A stretch of DNA of 64,000 nt from Verrucosispora sp. WMMD573 (lineage in GTDB: Bacteria; Actinomycetota; Actinomycetes; Mycobacteriales; Micromonosporaceae). Each line of letters begins with the position of its first letter. Within the stretch, counting starts at the first letter, position 1. A program made the translations under genes and the position numbers. Under the pieces are notes generated by a model, which saw only the letters and a program-made list of their open reading frames with translations, was not told the origin of the DNA and did no database searches. Shown piece by piece: positions 16,982 to 28,275 of this stretch. Location of the stretch: positions 6,386,001-6,450,000 of the forward strand of contig NZ_CP114901.1 in assembly GCF_027497175.1 (NCBI RefSeq), written 5' to 3'.

Positions 16982-17482
16982 GTGAACGCGGAAACGATGA
17001 TGGGTACCGAGCTCCGGGGGCTGCGCCGACGCCGTCCCGAAATCGCCGGCACGGTGCTTGCCGGCACTGACGGCCTGCTCATCTCCAGCGATCTGCCCGC
17101 GACCGACGCCACTCACCTGGCGGCGCTGGCCGCAGCCAGCTTCGGCCTCGGGCATCGGATGGCAGCCACCGTGCGGCAGGGCGAGTTCCACGAGTCCGTG
17201 GTGCACAGCGCTGCCGGCTGCGTGGTCACCTTTCCGGCCGGTCGCGACGCCCTGCTGACCCTGGTCACCGCACCGGGGGCGGATCTGGTGGCGCTACGCG
17301 AGGAGGCCCGAGGGGTGGTCCGGCGTACCGGCCCGGCCCTGGCCGCCTGCCGCCAACCGACGCTGCTGCCGCACCAGACGGATCCGCACGCCCCGCTGGC
17401 GGTGCGCACCCCGATGGCCACGATGCCGAACCAACGCCCCCGCCGCGCGCAGTCCATCACCTGGCGCCGCCCTCCGATCTGA
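16982..17482 (+). CDS. Orphan roadblock/LC7-domain protein
   Basis: 166 residues from GTG 16982, with GGGAGAG about 10 bases upstream. Core features are the helix LRGLRRRRPEIAGTVLAGTD, then GLLISSDLPATDATHLAALA and a Gly-rich VVTFPAGRDALLTLVTAPGADL strand pair, as in roadblock/LC7 proteins. A basic 45-residue tail follows. No kinase, DUF742 or GTPase gene is adjacent, unlike the pair at 1.0-3.9 kb. It is divergent from the VOC-dgt pair. It may serve a GTPase encoded elsewhere. The domain call is good; the partner is unknown. Confidence 0.75.
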   Translation: MNAETMMGTELRGLRRRRPEIAGTVLAGTDGLLISSDLPATDATHLAALAAASFGLGHRMAATVRQGEFHESVVHSAAGCVVTFPAGRDALLTLVTAPGADLVALREEARGVVRRTGPALAACRQPTLLPHQTDPHAPLAVRTPMATMPNQRPRRAQSITWRRPPI

Positions 17483-17529
17483 CCCACGTCAGTCACCGGG
17501 CGGCATCCACACGCGCCGCCCGCCACGTC

Positions 17530-17927
17530 ATGCGCCCACGCGCCGCACTACCCGTGCCCGCGCCAAGCCACACACCGCCCCATGCGCCACCCCGCACGCC
17601 GCACACCGCACAACGCACACCGGCCCATGGGCCACCCCGCACGCCATGCGCCACCCCACGCCACGCCGCACGCCCCGCGCCAAGCCGCACGGCACGCGGC
17701 ACGCTATGTACCACGCCGCGCCACGCCGCACGCCCCGCGCCACGCCGCACGCCCCGCGCCACGCCGCACGCCCCGCGCCACGCGGCGCGCCACGCGCCAC
17801 GCCGCACGCCCCGCGCCACGCCACGCGCCACGCCGCATGCCACGCGCCACGCTGCACGCCGCGCCACGCCGCACGCCGCGCGCACCCATGCGCCACCCCG
17901 CGTGCCCCGCGCGCCCCGCGCGCCATG
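17530..17927. repeat. Low-complexity CGCCACGCCGCA-type repeats
   Basis: Dense repeats rich in CCACGC and CGCACGCC, including three exact tandem copies of a 19-base unit (17721-17739, 17740-17758, 17759-17777), with degenerate copies on both sides. Stops are absent in several frames on both strands, so it creates long spurious ORFs. I see no gene between 17483 and 18161. Confidence 0.85.
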
Positions 17928-17993
17928 CAGCAACATCGGGGATGTTGCTGTCTCACGGCCGCTCGACACAGCAACATCCCCGATGTTGCTGTG
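17928..17993. repeat. Double palindrome element, copy A (H3)
   Basis: Left palindrome 17928-17950 (CAGCAACATC, GGG, GATGTTGCTG) and right palindrome 17967-17993 (CACAGCAACATC, CCC, GATGTTGCTGTG) are also inverted copies of each other, so the whole block can fold two ways. A near-identical element lies at 24436-24500. It sits between convergent genes. Confidence 0.8.
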
Positions 17994-18000
17994 CTCCACG

Positions 18001-18123
18001 GCGCGGCGCGGCGCGGCACGGCACGACGCAGCGCGGCACGGCACGGCACGACGCAGCGCGGCGCGGCGCGGCGCGGCGCGGCGCGGCGCGGCGCGGCGCG
18101 GCGCGGCGCGGCGCGGCGCGGCG
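18001..18123. repeat. GCGCG pentamer tandem repeat
   Basis: About 13 uninterrupted copies of GCGCG at 18056-18120, preceded by two copies of a GGCACGGCACGACGCAGCGC unit (from 18015 and about 18040). Slippage-prone, stop-free DNA next to the ppdK terminator. Confidence 0.85.
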
Positions 18124-18130
18124 GGTATGC

Positions 18131-18155
18131 GGCTCGCCCCGGGGCGGGGCGAGCC
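18131..18155 (-). terminator. ppdK terminator hairpin
   Basis: Perfect 11-bp stem (18131-18141 with 18145-18155), 3-base loop, 6 bases after the ppdK stop on the minus strand. Confidence 0.7.
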
Positions 18156-18161
18156 GGCTGG

Positions 18162-20897
<2,736 letters not shown>

Positions 20898-21209
20898 CAG
20901 AGCCTCCCACGCGCCCGGATTGACACTTAACGAAGGTTAAGTTTTCTGATACCCCGAATCCATGGGCTGGCAATCCGGGGAGTCGTGCCGATCGGTGGGC
21001 GAAGGCTAAGCGAACAACGAGCGGCTCGGGAGCATTCGGTGACAATAGGCACAGCATTCACGACTGTTCGCGTTCGACAGGGCTTCTGGGAACGGTTCCA
21101 CGCGCACATTCACGCAATTGCCGACCCCCTCGTACCCTGGACGGCACGCTCCGTCACCACCCCGCACCATTGCCACAACCGCCGCGAATACACCCCCTCG
21201 GGAGTCCTC
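20898..21209. promoter_or_regulatory. Divergent control region of ppdK and the hexosaminidase
   Basis: 312 bases without a gene. It holds a perfect 7-bp-arm palindrome, ACTTAAC-GAAG-GTTAAGT, at 20925-20942, only 28 bases before the ppdK start, and a TTGACA at 20920-20925 on the plus strand. No well-spaced -10 is seen. It may be an operator for one or both genes; the regulator is unknown. Confidence 0.4.
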
Positions 21210-23111
21210 GTGTCCGCCGCAGCCAGCACCGCACCGGAACCACTCGACCCGTCCCACCTCGCCGACGTCCCCGCGCCGCCTGCTGCGGCGCCCACCCCGG
21301 ACGCGCAGACCGCCGCAGCGGATCAGAACGCCGCAGGTGGCGGGACCGCCGCGCGGGCGAGCACCACCACCCGGGCCGAGACCGCCGCACCGGCGAACGC
21401 CACCGAGACGGCGGCGCGCGCCGCCGCCACCCAGGCTGCCGGGCGTACCACTGGCGAGCTGGCCCGGGCGGCGCAGCGGGAGGCGGCGGCGCTGCTCGCA
21501 CCGCCGGCACCGACCCGGCTGGGCGACGTGGTGCCCGCGCCGGAACGGGTCGAACCGGACAATACGGCCGACTACCTGCTCGCCGCCGACGCGGTGATCC
21601 GGGTCAGCGCGGACCCGGCCGCCGGGGCCGTCGCCGGGCATCTCGCCGCCCTGCTGCGCCCGGCGACCGGATATCCGCTGCCGGTCACCGAGGCCGCCAC
21701 GCCCGTACCGTCCGGTGGCATCGCCCTCGCTCTGACCGGCGAGGCGGCACTGGGCGCGGAGGGCTACCGGCTCGACATCACCACCGACGGCGTACGCATT
21801 GCCGCCGGCACCCCCGCCGGTCTCTTCCACGGGGTGCAGACGCTGCGGCAGCTGCTGCCGGCCACCGTCGAGAGCGTGACCCCGGTCACCGAACGCTGGG
21901 TGCTACCCGGCGGATCTATCCTCGACCGCCCCCGGTATCCGCACCGGGGAGCGATGCTCGACGTGGCCCGGCACTTCTTCGGCGTCAGCGATGTGCTGCG
22001 GGTGATCGACCACCTGGCCCGGTACAAGCTCAACCGGCTGCACCTGCACCTCACCGACGACCAGGGCTGGCGGATCGCGATCGAATCCTGGCCCCGGCTG
22101 GCCACTGTCGGCGGAGCCGGCGCGGTCGGCGACGCCTCCGGCGGCTACTACACCCGGGCGGACTACCAGCGGATCGTGGCGTACGCCGCCGAGCGGCACA
22201 TCACCGTGATCCCCGAGATCGACCTGCCCGGTCACACGCACGCGGCGCTGACCGCGTACGGCGAGCTGGCGCCCGACCGGGTCGCACCGCCACCGTACGC
22301 CGGCACCGAGGTCGGCTTCAGCTATGTCGACCCGGCCAGCGAGCGCACCTTCGACTTCGTCGCCGACGTGCTCGGCGAGATCGCCGCGCTCACCCCAGGC
22401 CGGTGGCTGCACATCGGCGGCGACGAGGCGTTCAAAGTACCCGCCGAGGTGTACGCCGCCTTCGTCGAACGGGTGCAACGCATCGTCGCCGGGCTCGGCC
22501 GGGAGGTGATCGGCTGGCACCAGATCGCCCCCGCCGCCCACACCGACCGGCGGATCCTCCAGTGGTGGGGCACGACCGGCGACGATCCGGTGACCGCCGA
22601 GGCGGTACGCCGGGGCGCCCGGCTGATCCTCTCCCCCGGCAACCACGCGTACCTCGACATGAAGTACGCCCCCGACACCCCGATCGGGCACGACTGGGCC
22701 GGCCTGATCGACGTACGCCGGGCGTACGACTGGGACCCGGCCGGCCACCTGGCGGGCGTACCGGCCGAGGCGGTGCTCGGTGTCGAGGCGCCGCTGTGGA
22801 CCGAGTCGGTGACCAGCCTCGCCGAGATCGAGTTCATGCTGTTCCCCCGGCTGCCCGCCATCGCCGAGTTGGGCTGGTCACCCCGGTCGACGCACGACTG
22901 GGACGGGTTCCGCGACCGACTGGCGGGGCACGGCCCACGGTGGGCCACGGCGGGCATCGCGTATCACCGCTGCCCTGAACTGCCCTGGTCGGCGACGCCG
23001 TTGCCCGCCCCGCGCAGGCCGTCGACCGGCGCCGAGCCGGCTGGGCAGCCGCCGGTCAGCCATTCCGGCGAGCCGCCGGACCGTCCAGAAGCAGCTCCAG
23101 ACCGAGGGTGA
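21210..23111 (+). CDS. Beta-N-acetylhexosaminidase, glycoside hydrolase family 20
   Basis: 633 residues from GTG 21210, with GGGAG upstream. The first 115 residues are Ala/Thr-rich and look disordered; I see no signal peptide. A GH20b-like N-domain follows, then the (beta/alpha)8 catalytic domain with RPRYPHRGAMLDVARHFF, HLTDDQGWRI, IPEIDLPGHTHAAL, and the catalytic pair D405-E406 in HIGGDEAF. Retaining GH20 enzymes use this Asp-Glu pair for substrate-assisted release of terminal GlcNAc or GalNAc. Without a visible export signal it may act on imported chitobiose or peptidoglycan fragments in the cytoplasm; that is inference. Its last codons overlap a TetR remnant on the other strand. Confidence 0.93.
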   Translation: MSAAASTAPEPLDPSHLADVPAPPAAAPTPDAQTAAADQNAAGGGTAARASTTTRAETAAPANATETAARAAATQAAGRTTGELARAAQREAAALLAPPAPTRLGDVVPAPERVEPDNTADYLLAADAVIRVSADPAAGAVAGHLAALLRPATGYPLPVTEAATPVPSGGIALALTGEAALGAEGYRLDITTDGVRIAAGTPAGLFHGVQTLRQLLPATVESVTPVTERWVLPGGSILDRPRYPHRGAMLDVARHFFGVSDVLRVIDHLARYKLNRLHLHLTDDQGWRIAIESWPRLATVGGAGAVGDASGGYYTRADYQRIVAYAAERHITVIPEIDLPGHTHAALTAYGELAPDRVAPPPYAGTEVGFSYVDPASERTFDFVADVLGEIAALTPGRWLHIGGDEAFKVPAEVYAAFVERVQRIVAGLGREVIGWHQIAPAAHTDRRILQWWGTTGDDPVTAEAVRRGARLILSPGNHAYLDMKYAPDTPIGHDWAGLIDVRRAYDWDPAGHLAGVPAEAVLGVEAPLWTESVTSLAEIEFMLFPRLPAIAELGWSPRSTHDWDGFRDRLAGHGPRWATAGIAYHRCPELPWSATPLPAPRRPSTGAEPAGQPPVSHSGEPPDRPEAAPDRG

Positions 23112-23160
23112 AGCGGTCCACCGGTCCGTCGGCGAACAGTGCGTCGCGGCACCGGCGCTG
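23056..23160 (-). pseudogene. TetR-family regulator C-terminal remnant
   Basis: Minus-strand codons give DALFADGPVDRFTLGLELLLDG and a short tail before a stop at 23056-23058, resembling the final helix of TetR_C-type regulators (F-x-x-GL-x-x-LLDG). Nothing upstream in this frame resembles the DNA-binding domain. It overlaps the end of the hexosaminidase gene and abuts a second remnant at 23161. Confidence 0.5.
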
Positions 23161-23307
23161 ACCGCCTTCCTCACCTGCGCCACGCTCGTCGCCCTCGACC
23201 TGCCGGGGTGCTCCCCGGCGCGCCGGGTGGGGCTGTTCGAGCGGATCACGATGTATGCCGGGTTCACCTGGCTCAGCGTCGCCGCACCCGACTCCCGACC
23301 CGCCTGA
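23161..23307 (+). pseudogene. DUF998-like membrane protein C-terminal remnant
   Basis: Plus-strand codons from about 23161 to a TGA at 23305 read LTCATLVALDLPG, then RRVGLFERITMYAGFTWLSV, which resembles the last two segments of DUF998 membrane proteins. No start or earlier helices are present. Next to the TetR remnant it looks like what is left after deletion of the middle of a divergent TetR/DUF998 pair. Confidence 0.45.
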
Positions 23308-23698
23308 CACCCGCGTCACCATGTGACCGGGTTGTCCGGTTCGCCGGTGGCCGAGGCCACCCCACCGGCGGAATCGCGGGCCGGGTCCGGTGGTTGTACA
23401 TGGGGTAACCACGGGCGCCTCCGAGCGCCGCCCCCGGCCCGGGTCGGAATGACCCCCCGCCGTCGGGCGTTACACCTCCGGACGACAATGCCAGGGCGAC
23501 CGCCTCCCCGCGACGCCCACGGAATGGCCCAGGCCCACCCGGCGTTACATGTGGCCGGGCCGCGAGCCCCCGGTGTTACCCCGCATCCCGGGACACCGGA
23601 CGAACGCCACGAAGTCTTCCCCTTTTCGCATGGCTCGCCCGCATCCCCCATTCGCGGGCGGAGCCGCGCGCACCCCCGACCGAAAGGTGTAGATCATC
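23308..23698. other. Gene-free region before the C39-like gene
   Basis: 391 bases without a convincing gene. It contains two copies of GGCGTTACA (near 23468 and 23543) and short GC inverted repeats such as the one around 23559-23592. It presumably holds the promoter of the secreted protein at 23699, but no clear -35/-10 pair stands out. Confidence 0.5.
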
Positions 23699-24355
23699 AT
23701 GGCTACCACCATTCTGCGCAAGACCGCCCTGACCATCGCCGCTGCCGCCGCCACCGCCGGTGGCATCGCCGGCCCCGCCGTCGCCGCCCAGGCCACCCCC
23801 GGTGTCCAGGCGAGCGCCGTGGTGGCCGACCGCAAGCCCGGTGGCGAGCGCGAACTGGGCGTCCGCTACGAGGCACAGCCCAACTTCTACTACTGCGGTC
23901 CCGCTGCCGCCCGCAACGCGCTTAGCGTGCAGGGCAAGAACATCGACGTGGACACCATGGCCAAGGAGATGCGTACCACCGAGGCCGGCACCAACTCCAT
24001 CAACGACATCACCCCGGTGCTGAACAAGGAGACCGGCAAGGACGTCTACAAGTCGGTCGAGATCTCCGACGCCAAGGCTGACGACAAGCAGACCGACAAG
24101 CTGCGCGACGACATCGTCCGCACCGTCGACGACGGCCGTGCCGTGGTCGCCAACATCGCCGGCACCGCCACCGACACCGACGGCACCACGCACAGCTTCG
24201 AGGGCGGCCACTACATCAGCGTCGTGGGCTACCGCGACGGCGGCGAGACGGTCACCATCGCCGACTCCGCCGACCCCGCCCAGGCCTCCTACCGGATGAG
24301 CGTCGACGCCCTCGCCGACTGGATCGCCACCCGCGGCTACAGCGCCACCTCCTGA
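23699..24355 (+). CDS. Secreted C39-like papain-fold protein
   Basis: 218 residues with a Sec signal peptide: a basic start (ILRKTALTIAAAAATAGG) and predicted cleavage after AVAA, residue 30. The mature part has a peptidase C39-like triad layout: Cys66 in FYYCGPAAARNAL, His171 in GGHYISVVGY and an Asp near 189 in ADSADP. C39-like proteins of this kind are secreted cysteine peptidases or related hydrolases; the substrate is unknown. Codon use is less GC-biased (many AAG, AAC), which may mean high expression. AAAGGTG lies upstream of the ATG. The gene stands alone, followed by a strong terminator and the second double-palindrome element. Confidence 0.85.
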   Translation: MATTILRKTALTIAAAAATAGGIAGPAVAAQATPGVQASAVVADRKPGGERELGVRYEAQPNFYYCGPAAARNALSVQGKNIDVDTMAKEMRTTEAGTNSINDITPVLNKETGKDVYKSVEISDAKADDKQTDKLRDDIVRTVDDGRAVVANIAGTATDTDGTTHSFEGGHYISVVGYRDGGETVTIADSADPAQASYRMSVDALADWIATRGYSATS

Positions 24356-24368
24356 CCAACCGAACACC

Positions 24369-24404
24369 ACGAAGGGCCGACCCCACCCGGGGTCGGCCCT
24401 TCGT
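24369..24404 (+). terminator. Strong hairpin terminator of the C39-like gene
   Basis: Perfect 16-bp stem (24369-24384 with 24389-24404) with loop ACCC, 13 bases after the stop codon; followed by a weakly T-rich stretch. Confidence 0.85.
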
Positions 24405-24435
24405 CGTCTCTCCCCGAACCACCACCCCGGGATAC

Positions 24436-24500
24436 GACAACATCGGGGATGTTGCTCCCTCGCCGTGGCGTGACACAGCAACATCCCCGATATTGCTGTG
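24436..24500. repeat. Double palindrome element, copy B (H4)
   Basis: Same architecture as 17928-17993: a CAACATC-GGG-GATGTTG palindrome, a spacer of about 17 bases, then CACAGCAACATC-CCC-GATATTGCTGTG (one mismatch). The two copies share most positions, including parts of the spacer edges. It lies between convergent genes (C39-like and dusB). Confidence 0.8.
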
Positions 24501-24512
24501 CTCCCGCCAGCA

Positions 24513-24576
24513 GGGGGTGGTCGGGGCAGGGGGTGGTCGGGGCAGGGGGTGGTCGGGGCAGGGGGTGGTCGGGGGC
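24513..24576. repeat. Four tandem copies of a 16-base G-rich unit
   Basis: Units at 24513, 24529, 24545 and 24561 read GGGGGTGGTCGGGGCA; the last copy differs at the end. The plus strand has many G-runs of four or five, so G-quadruplex formation is plausible. It sits just downstream of dusB. Confidence 0.85.
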
Positions 24577-24599
24577 GCAGGCATGGGGGCCGGGGCGGG

Positions 24600-25778
24600 T
24601 CAGCCGCCGGAGTCGTCCAGCTCGGCGCCCTCGGGGACGGTGTCGTCGTCGCGGCTGGCCAGCCAGCCGTCGGGCAGGAAGACCTTGCCCGGCGAGTTGG
24701 TGCGCCCGCGCGGCTGGCCCAACGTCTCCACCGGGAACGGCGCCGCCGGGTCGAGCTTGCCGAGCAGGTCGTCGAGCTGGGCCAGGCTGTCGATCATCGC
24801 CAGCGAACGGCGCAGCTCGCTGCCGACCGGGAAGCCCTTGAGGTACCAGGCGACGTGCTTGCGGAAGTCGGTGCAGCCGTCGCGTTCACCTCGGGCCGGG
24901 TTGCGGGCGCCGGCGGTGAACTGTTCGACCAGCAGCTCGGCGTGCCGGCGCATGGTCACCGCGACCTCGCCGAGGGTGGGCAGCCGCCGCTGTGCCGAGT
25001 CGTCGAACGCCGCCTCCAGGTCGGCGAAGAGCCACGGCCGGCCAAGGCAGCCGCGACCGATCACCACGCCGTCGACCCCGGTGTGCGCCACCATCCGCAG
25101 CGCGTCGTCGGCCTCCCAGATGTCGCCGTTGCCGAGCACCGGCACGTCGAGCGCCTGCTTGAGGGTGGCGATGGCGTCCCAGTCGGCGGTGCCCGAGTAC
25201 CGCTGCGCGGCCGTACGCCCGTGCAGGGCGACCGCGGCCACGCCGGCCTCCTGGGCGGCGAGCCCCGCCTCGACGTACGTCAGGTGCTCGTCGTCGATGC
25301 CCTTTCGCATCTTGACCGTGACCGGCACCCCGGCGGGTGCCGCGGCGTCCACGGCGGCCCGCACCAGGCGGGCGAAGAGCCGCCGCCGCCAGGGCAGCGC
25401 CGCGCCGCCACCGCGCCGGGTCACCTTCGGCACCGGGCAGCCGAAGTTGAGGTCGATGTGATCGGCGAGGTCCCGCTCGACCACGATCCGCACGGCGGCA
25501 GCTGTGGTCTCCGGGTCGGTGCCGTAGAGCTGGAGGCTGCGCGGTCGCTCGTCCGCCCCGAACGCGATCATTCGCAGCGTCTTGGGGTTCCGCTCGACCA
25601 GGGCGACCGTCGTGATCATCTCGCAGACGTAGATGCCGCCGCCCTGCTCCCGACAGAGCTGCCGAAAGCCGACGTTCGTGATGCCGGCCATCGGGGCGAG
25701 CACCACCGGTGGCCACACCTGGTGCGGCCCGATGCTCAGCGACGGCCGGTCGGCAGCGGGAGGGAGGGCGGTTTCCAC
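24600..25778 (-). CDS. dusB: tRNA-dihydrouridine synthase
   Basis: 392 residues from GTG 25778. It reduces uridine to dihydrouridine in tRNA D-loops using FMN and NAD(P)H. The TIM barrel opens with PPVVLAPMAGITNVGFRQLC. The catalytic cysteine is C114 in HIDLNFGCPVPK. FMN-binding elements follow in VTVKMRKGIDD, ALHGRTAAQRYSG and VLGNGDIWEADDAL, then DGVVIGRGCLGRPWLF. The C-terminal helical domain carries FRKHVAWYLKGFPVG. This is the Dus3/DusB subgroup typical of actinobacteria. The Shine-Dalgarno is weak. The gene next to it encodes a TPR protein on the same strand. Confidence 0.95.
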   Translation of the reverse strand: METALPPAADRPSLSIGPHQVWPPVVLAPMAGITNVGFRQLCREQGGGIYVCEMITTVALVERNPKTLRMIAFGADERPRSLQLYGTDPETTAAAVRIVVERDLADHIDLNFGCPVPKVTRRGGGAALPWRRRLFARLVRAAVDAAAPAGVPVTVKMRKGIDDEHLTYVEAGLAAQEAGVAAVALHGRTAAQRYSGTADWDAIATLKQALDVPVLGNGDIWEADDALRMVAHTGVDGVVIGRGCLGRPWLFADLEAAFDDSAQRRLPTLGEVAVTMRRHAELLVEQFTAGARNPARGERDGCTDFRKHVAWYLKGFPVGSELRRSLAMIDSLAQLDDLLGKLDPAAPFPVETLGQPRGRTNSPGKVFLPDGWLASRDDDTVPEGAELDDSGG

Positions 25779-25802
25779 CGCTCAAGGGTACGGGGACCGT
25801 GG

Positions 25803-26648
25803 TCAGCGCCGCCGCCACGGCCACCGGCGGCCGCCGCCACCGGACGCCTGCCGGACCAGCGCCTCCGCTGCCCGCAGCTTCTGCTGGATCTCCGTCCCGC
25901 TAACACCCAGCAAGTCGGTCAGCAGGATGCCCTGCTTGACCACCAACCCGGCACGCTCGACGTCGCCGATGGCCACCAGCGCGTGCGCGTAGATCGAGTA
26001 CGTGTTGGCCAGCTCCCAGATGGTGATCGGCTGATGCGGGTCGAGCGCCTTGAGGCGCAGCTCCGTCGCCCGGGAGGCGGCCAGCGCCGCTTCCTGAGCA
26101 TCGGTCGCCGCGCCCCGCTGCTGGTGACGGTGCAGCAGGGCGTTGCCGTAGTTGTGGTAGGCGGTGGCCATCGCCGCACGGGTGCGCGGCCCCGCGCCAG
26201 GCGGCGGACCGGCGGTGTTCAGCCCGATGCCGAGCGCCTTGTCCAGCAGCTCCAGCCGGACCTCGGGGCTGCCGGCCACGAACGCCGACTCGCCGCAGTC
26301 CACCATCGCGGTGATCAACTCGCCCAGCGCCTCGTCCCGGCGCGGCTGGGTCGGATCCGGATGCTCTGCCGCCACCGCCTCATGGATCTCCGCGAACAGC
26401 ACGATGGCCTGGTGGCCCGACTCCTTCGCCCGGTCGTGGCGACCCATGGCGGCCAACACCATGCTGTGCCGCCACAGGGCCCGAGCCAGCTGACGCTGAT
26501 CGTGCCGGTCGACCTGGTCGCCCGCGACGGCCTGCCGGTACGCCTCAATGACCCGCAGCCAGAGCACGTCCGCCTGCTCCCAGCCCGCCGGCCGGGTGGA
26601 GTACTCCCGCGCCCGCTCGAAGATCTCCTCGCGTCCTTCCGGCTCCAC
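25803..26648 (-). CDS. TPR-like helical repeat protein, function unknown
   Basis: 281 residues from GTG 26648. Nearly all-helical, with repeat-like segments: RALWRHSMVLAAMGRHDRAK, MATAYHNYGNALLHRHQQRG and ELANTYSIYAHALVAIGDVE, each having the TPR-like small/large residue spacing. The tail is Gly/Arg-rich (GGGGRRWPWRRR). No enzyme motif, signal or membrane helix. Such proteins in actinobacteria are often scaffolds or parts of regulators, but nothing here names a partner. It ends 24 bases before dusB starts, so co-transcription is possible. Confidence 0.75.
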   Translation of the reverse strand: MEPEGREEIFERAREYSTRPAGWEQADVLWLRVIEAYRQAVAGDQVDRHDQRQLARALWRHSMVLAAMGRHDRAKESGHQAIVLFAEIHEAVAAEHPDPTQPRRDEALGELITAMVDCGESAFVAGSPEVRLELLDKALGIGLNTAGPPPGAGPRTRAAMATAYHNYGNALLHRHQQRGAATDAQEAALAASRATELRLKALDPHQPITIWELANTYSIYAHALVAIGDVERAGLVVKQGILLTDLLGVSGTEIQQKLRAAEALVRQASGGGGRRWPWRRR

Positions 26649-26783
26649 GTCGTTGGCCCTTCGTCGTCTCCGTGCGGGTACGCCCGCCTGAAGACATCAT
26701 TGGCCATGGATACCAGTCGGCTCGACCGTCGATCCGTCCCGGGCCGCCGGGTTCAGACCGGCGTGCCCGGGCGGAGTCGGGGA

Positions 26784-28163
26784 TCAGCAGCCGGGAAGGT
26801 GGTCGATCAGGTAGCGCTCGACCTGGTCCAGGCCGATCCGTTCCTGGGTCATGGTGTCCCGGTTGCGCACGGTCACCGCATTGTCGTCGAGGGTGTCGAA
26901 GTCGACGGTGACGCAGAACGGAGTGCCGATCTCGTCCTGCCGACGGTAGCGGCGGCCGATGGCCTGCGAGTCGTCGAACTCGACCACCCAGCGCTTGCGC
27001 AGGTCGGCGGCGAGCTGCTTCGCCTTCGGGGAGAGCGCCTCGTTACGCGACAACGGCAGCACCGCCACCTTGACCGGGGCCAGTCGCGGGTCGAAGCGCA
27101 TCACGGTGCGCTTGTCCACACCGCCCTTGGTGTTCGGCGCCTCGTCCTCGTCGTACGCCTCCAGCAGGAAGGCCAGCACCGCGCGGGTGAGGCCGGCGGC
27201 CGGCTCGATCACGTACGGGATCCACCGTTCCTGCTTGGTCTGGTCGAAGTACGACAGGTCGACGCCGGAGTGCTTGCTGTGCGTGGACAGATCGAAGTCG
27301 GTGCGGTTGGCGATGCCCTCCAACTCGGCGAACTCGGTGCCGCCGAACTGGAACCGGTACTCGATGTCGACGGTGCGCTTCGAGTAGTGGGAGAGCTTCT
27401 CCTTGGGGTGCTCGTAGAAGCGCAGGTTGGTCTCGGACAGACCGAGGTCGCGATACCAGTTCCAGCGCTCGGCGAGCCAGTACTCGTGCCACTGCTCGTC
27501 GGTGCCCGGCTCGACGAAGAACTCCATCTCCATCTGCTCGAACTCGCGCGTACGGAAGATGAAGTTGCCCGGGGTGATCTCGTTGCGGAACGACTTGCCG
27601 GTCTGCGCGATGCCGAACGGCGGCTTCTTGCGGGCCACCGTCTCCACGTTGCGGTAGTTGACGAAGATGCCCTGGGCGGTCTCCGGCCGCAGGTAGTGCA
27701 GACCCTCGTCGCTCTCCACCGGGCCGAGGTAGGTCTTCATCAGGCCGTTGAACATCCGCGGCTCGGTGAAGGTGCCCTTGTTGCCGCAGTTGGGGCAGTT
27801 CAGCTCGGCCAGCGAGGTCGGCGGGCGGCCGTGCTTGGCCTCGTACGCCTCCTCGAGATGATCGGCGCGGAACCGCTTGTGGCAGGACTGGCACTCGGTC
27901 AGCGGGTCGACGAACGCCTCCAGGTGCCCCGAGGCGGCCCACACGTCCCGGGCGAGGATCACCGCGGAGTCCAGCCCCACCACGTCGTCGCGCTGCTGGA
28001 CCATGGTCTTCCACCACTGCCGGCGGACGTTCTCCTTGAGTTCCACCCCGAGCGGACCGTAGTCCCACGCCGAGCGGGTGCCCCCGTAGATCTCGCTGGA
28101 GGGGAAGACGAAGCCCCGGCGCTTGGCGAGGCTGACGACGGCGTCGATACGGTCGGCTGGCAT
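26784..28163 (-). CDS. glyS: Glycyl-tRNA synthetase, single-chain type
   Basis: 459 residues, ATG with AGGAGG 5 bases ahead. Charges tRNA-Gly. Class II catalytic domain: motif 1 region around [11 protein letters not shown], motif 2 in [20 protein letters not shown], motif 3 in [17 protein letters not shown]. The C-terminal anticodon-binding domain has [19 protein letters not shown] and [16 protein letters not shown] four-cysteine zinc-binding insertion is visible (CQSCHKRF, then CPNCG). Homodimeric alpha2 type, as usual in actinobacteria. Synteny with the smtB-zur pair, present about 4 kb away, matches Mycobacterium from memory. A duplicated 15-base segment (ACGGTCGGCGGGGAC) lies upstream. 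Confidence 0.97.
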   Translation of the reverse strand: MPADRIDAVVSLAKRRGFVFPSSEIYGGTRSAWDYGPLGVELKENVRRQWWKTMVQQRDDVVGLDSAVILARDVWAASGHLEAFVDPLTECQSCHKRFRADHLEEAYEAKHGRPPTSLAELNCPNCGNKGTFTEPRMFNGLMKTYLGPVESDEGLHYLRPETAQGIFVNYRNVETVARKKPPFGIAQTGKSFRNEITPGNFIFRTREFEQMEMEFFVEPGTDEQWHEYWLAERWNWYRDLGLSETNLRFYEHPKEKLSHYSKRTVDIEYRFQFGGTEFAELEGIANRTDFDLSTHSKHSGVDLSYFDQTKQERWIPYVIEPAAGLTRAVLAFLLEAYDEDEAPNTKGGVDKRTVMRFDPRLAPVKVAVLPLSRNEALSPKAKQLAADLRKRWVVEFDDSQAIGRRYRRQDEIGTPFCVTVDFDTLDDNAVTVRNRDTMTQERIGLDQVERYLIDHLPGC

Positions 28164-28275
28164 TTTTCCTCCTACGCCGACTGGCGGTCGGCGGGGACGT
28201 CACGGTCGGCGGGGACGGCTCGGGACCACGGTACGACCGGTGCGGTCCCGAACCCAGCACATTACCTGCGGCCGG

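Noticed and set aside
28164..28275. T-box or other riboswitch before glyS
   Set aside because: The region has a short direct repeat and a ribosome site, but no T-box consensus or stable multi-stem leader.
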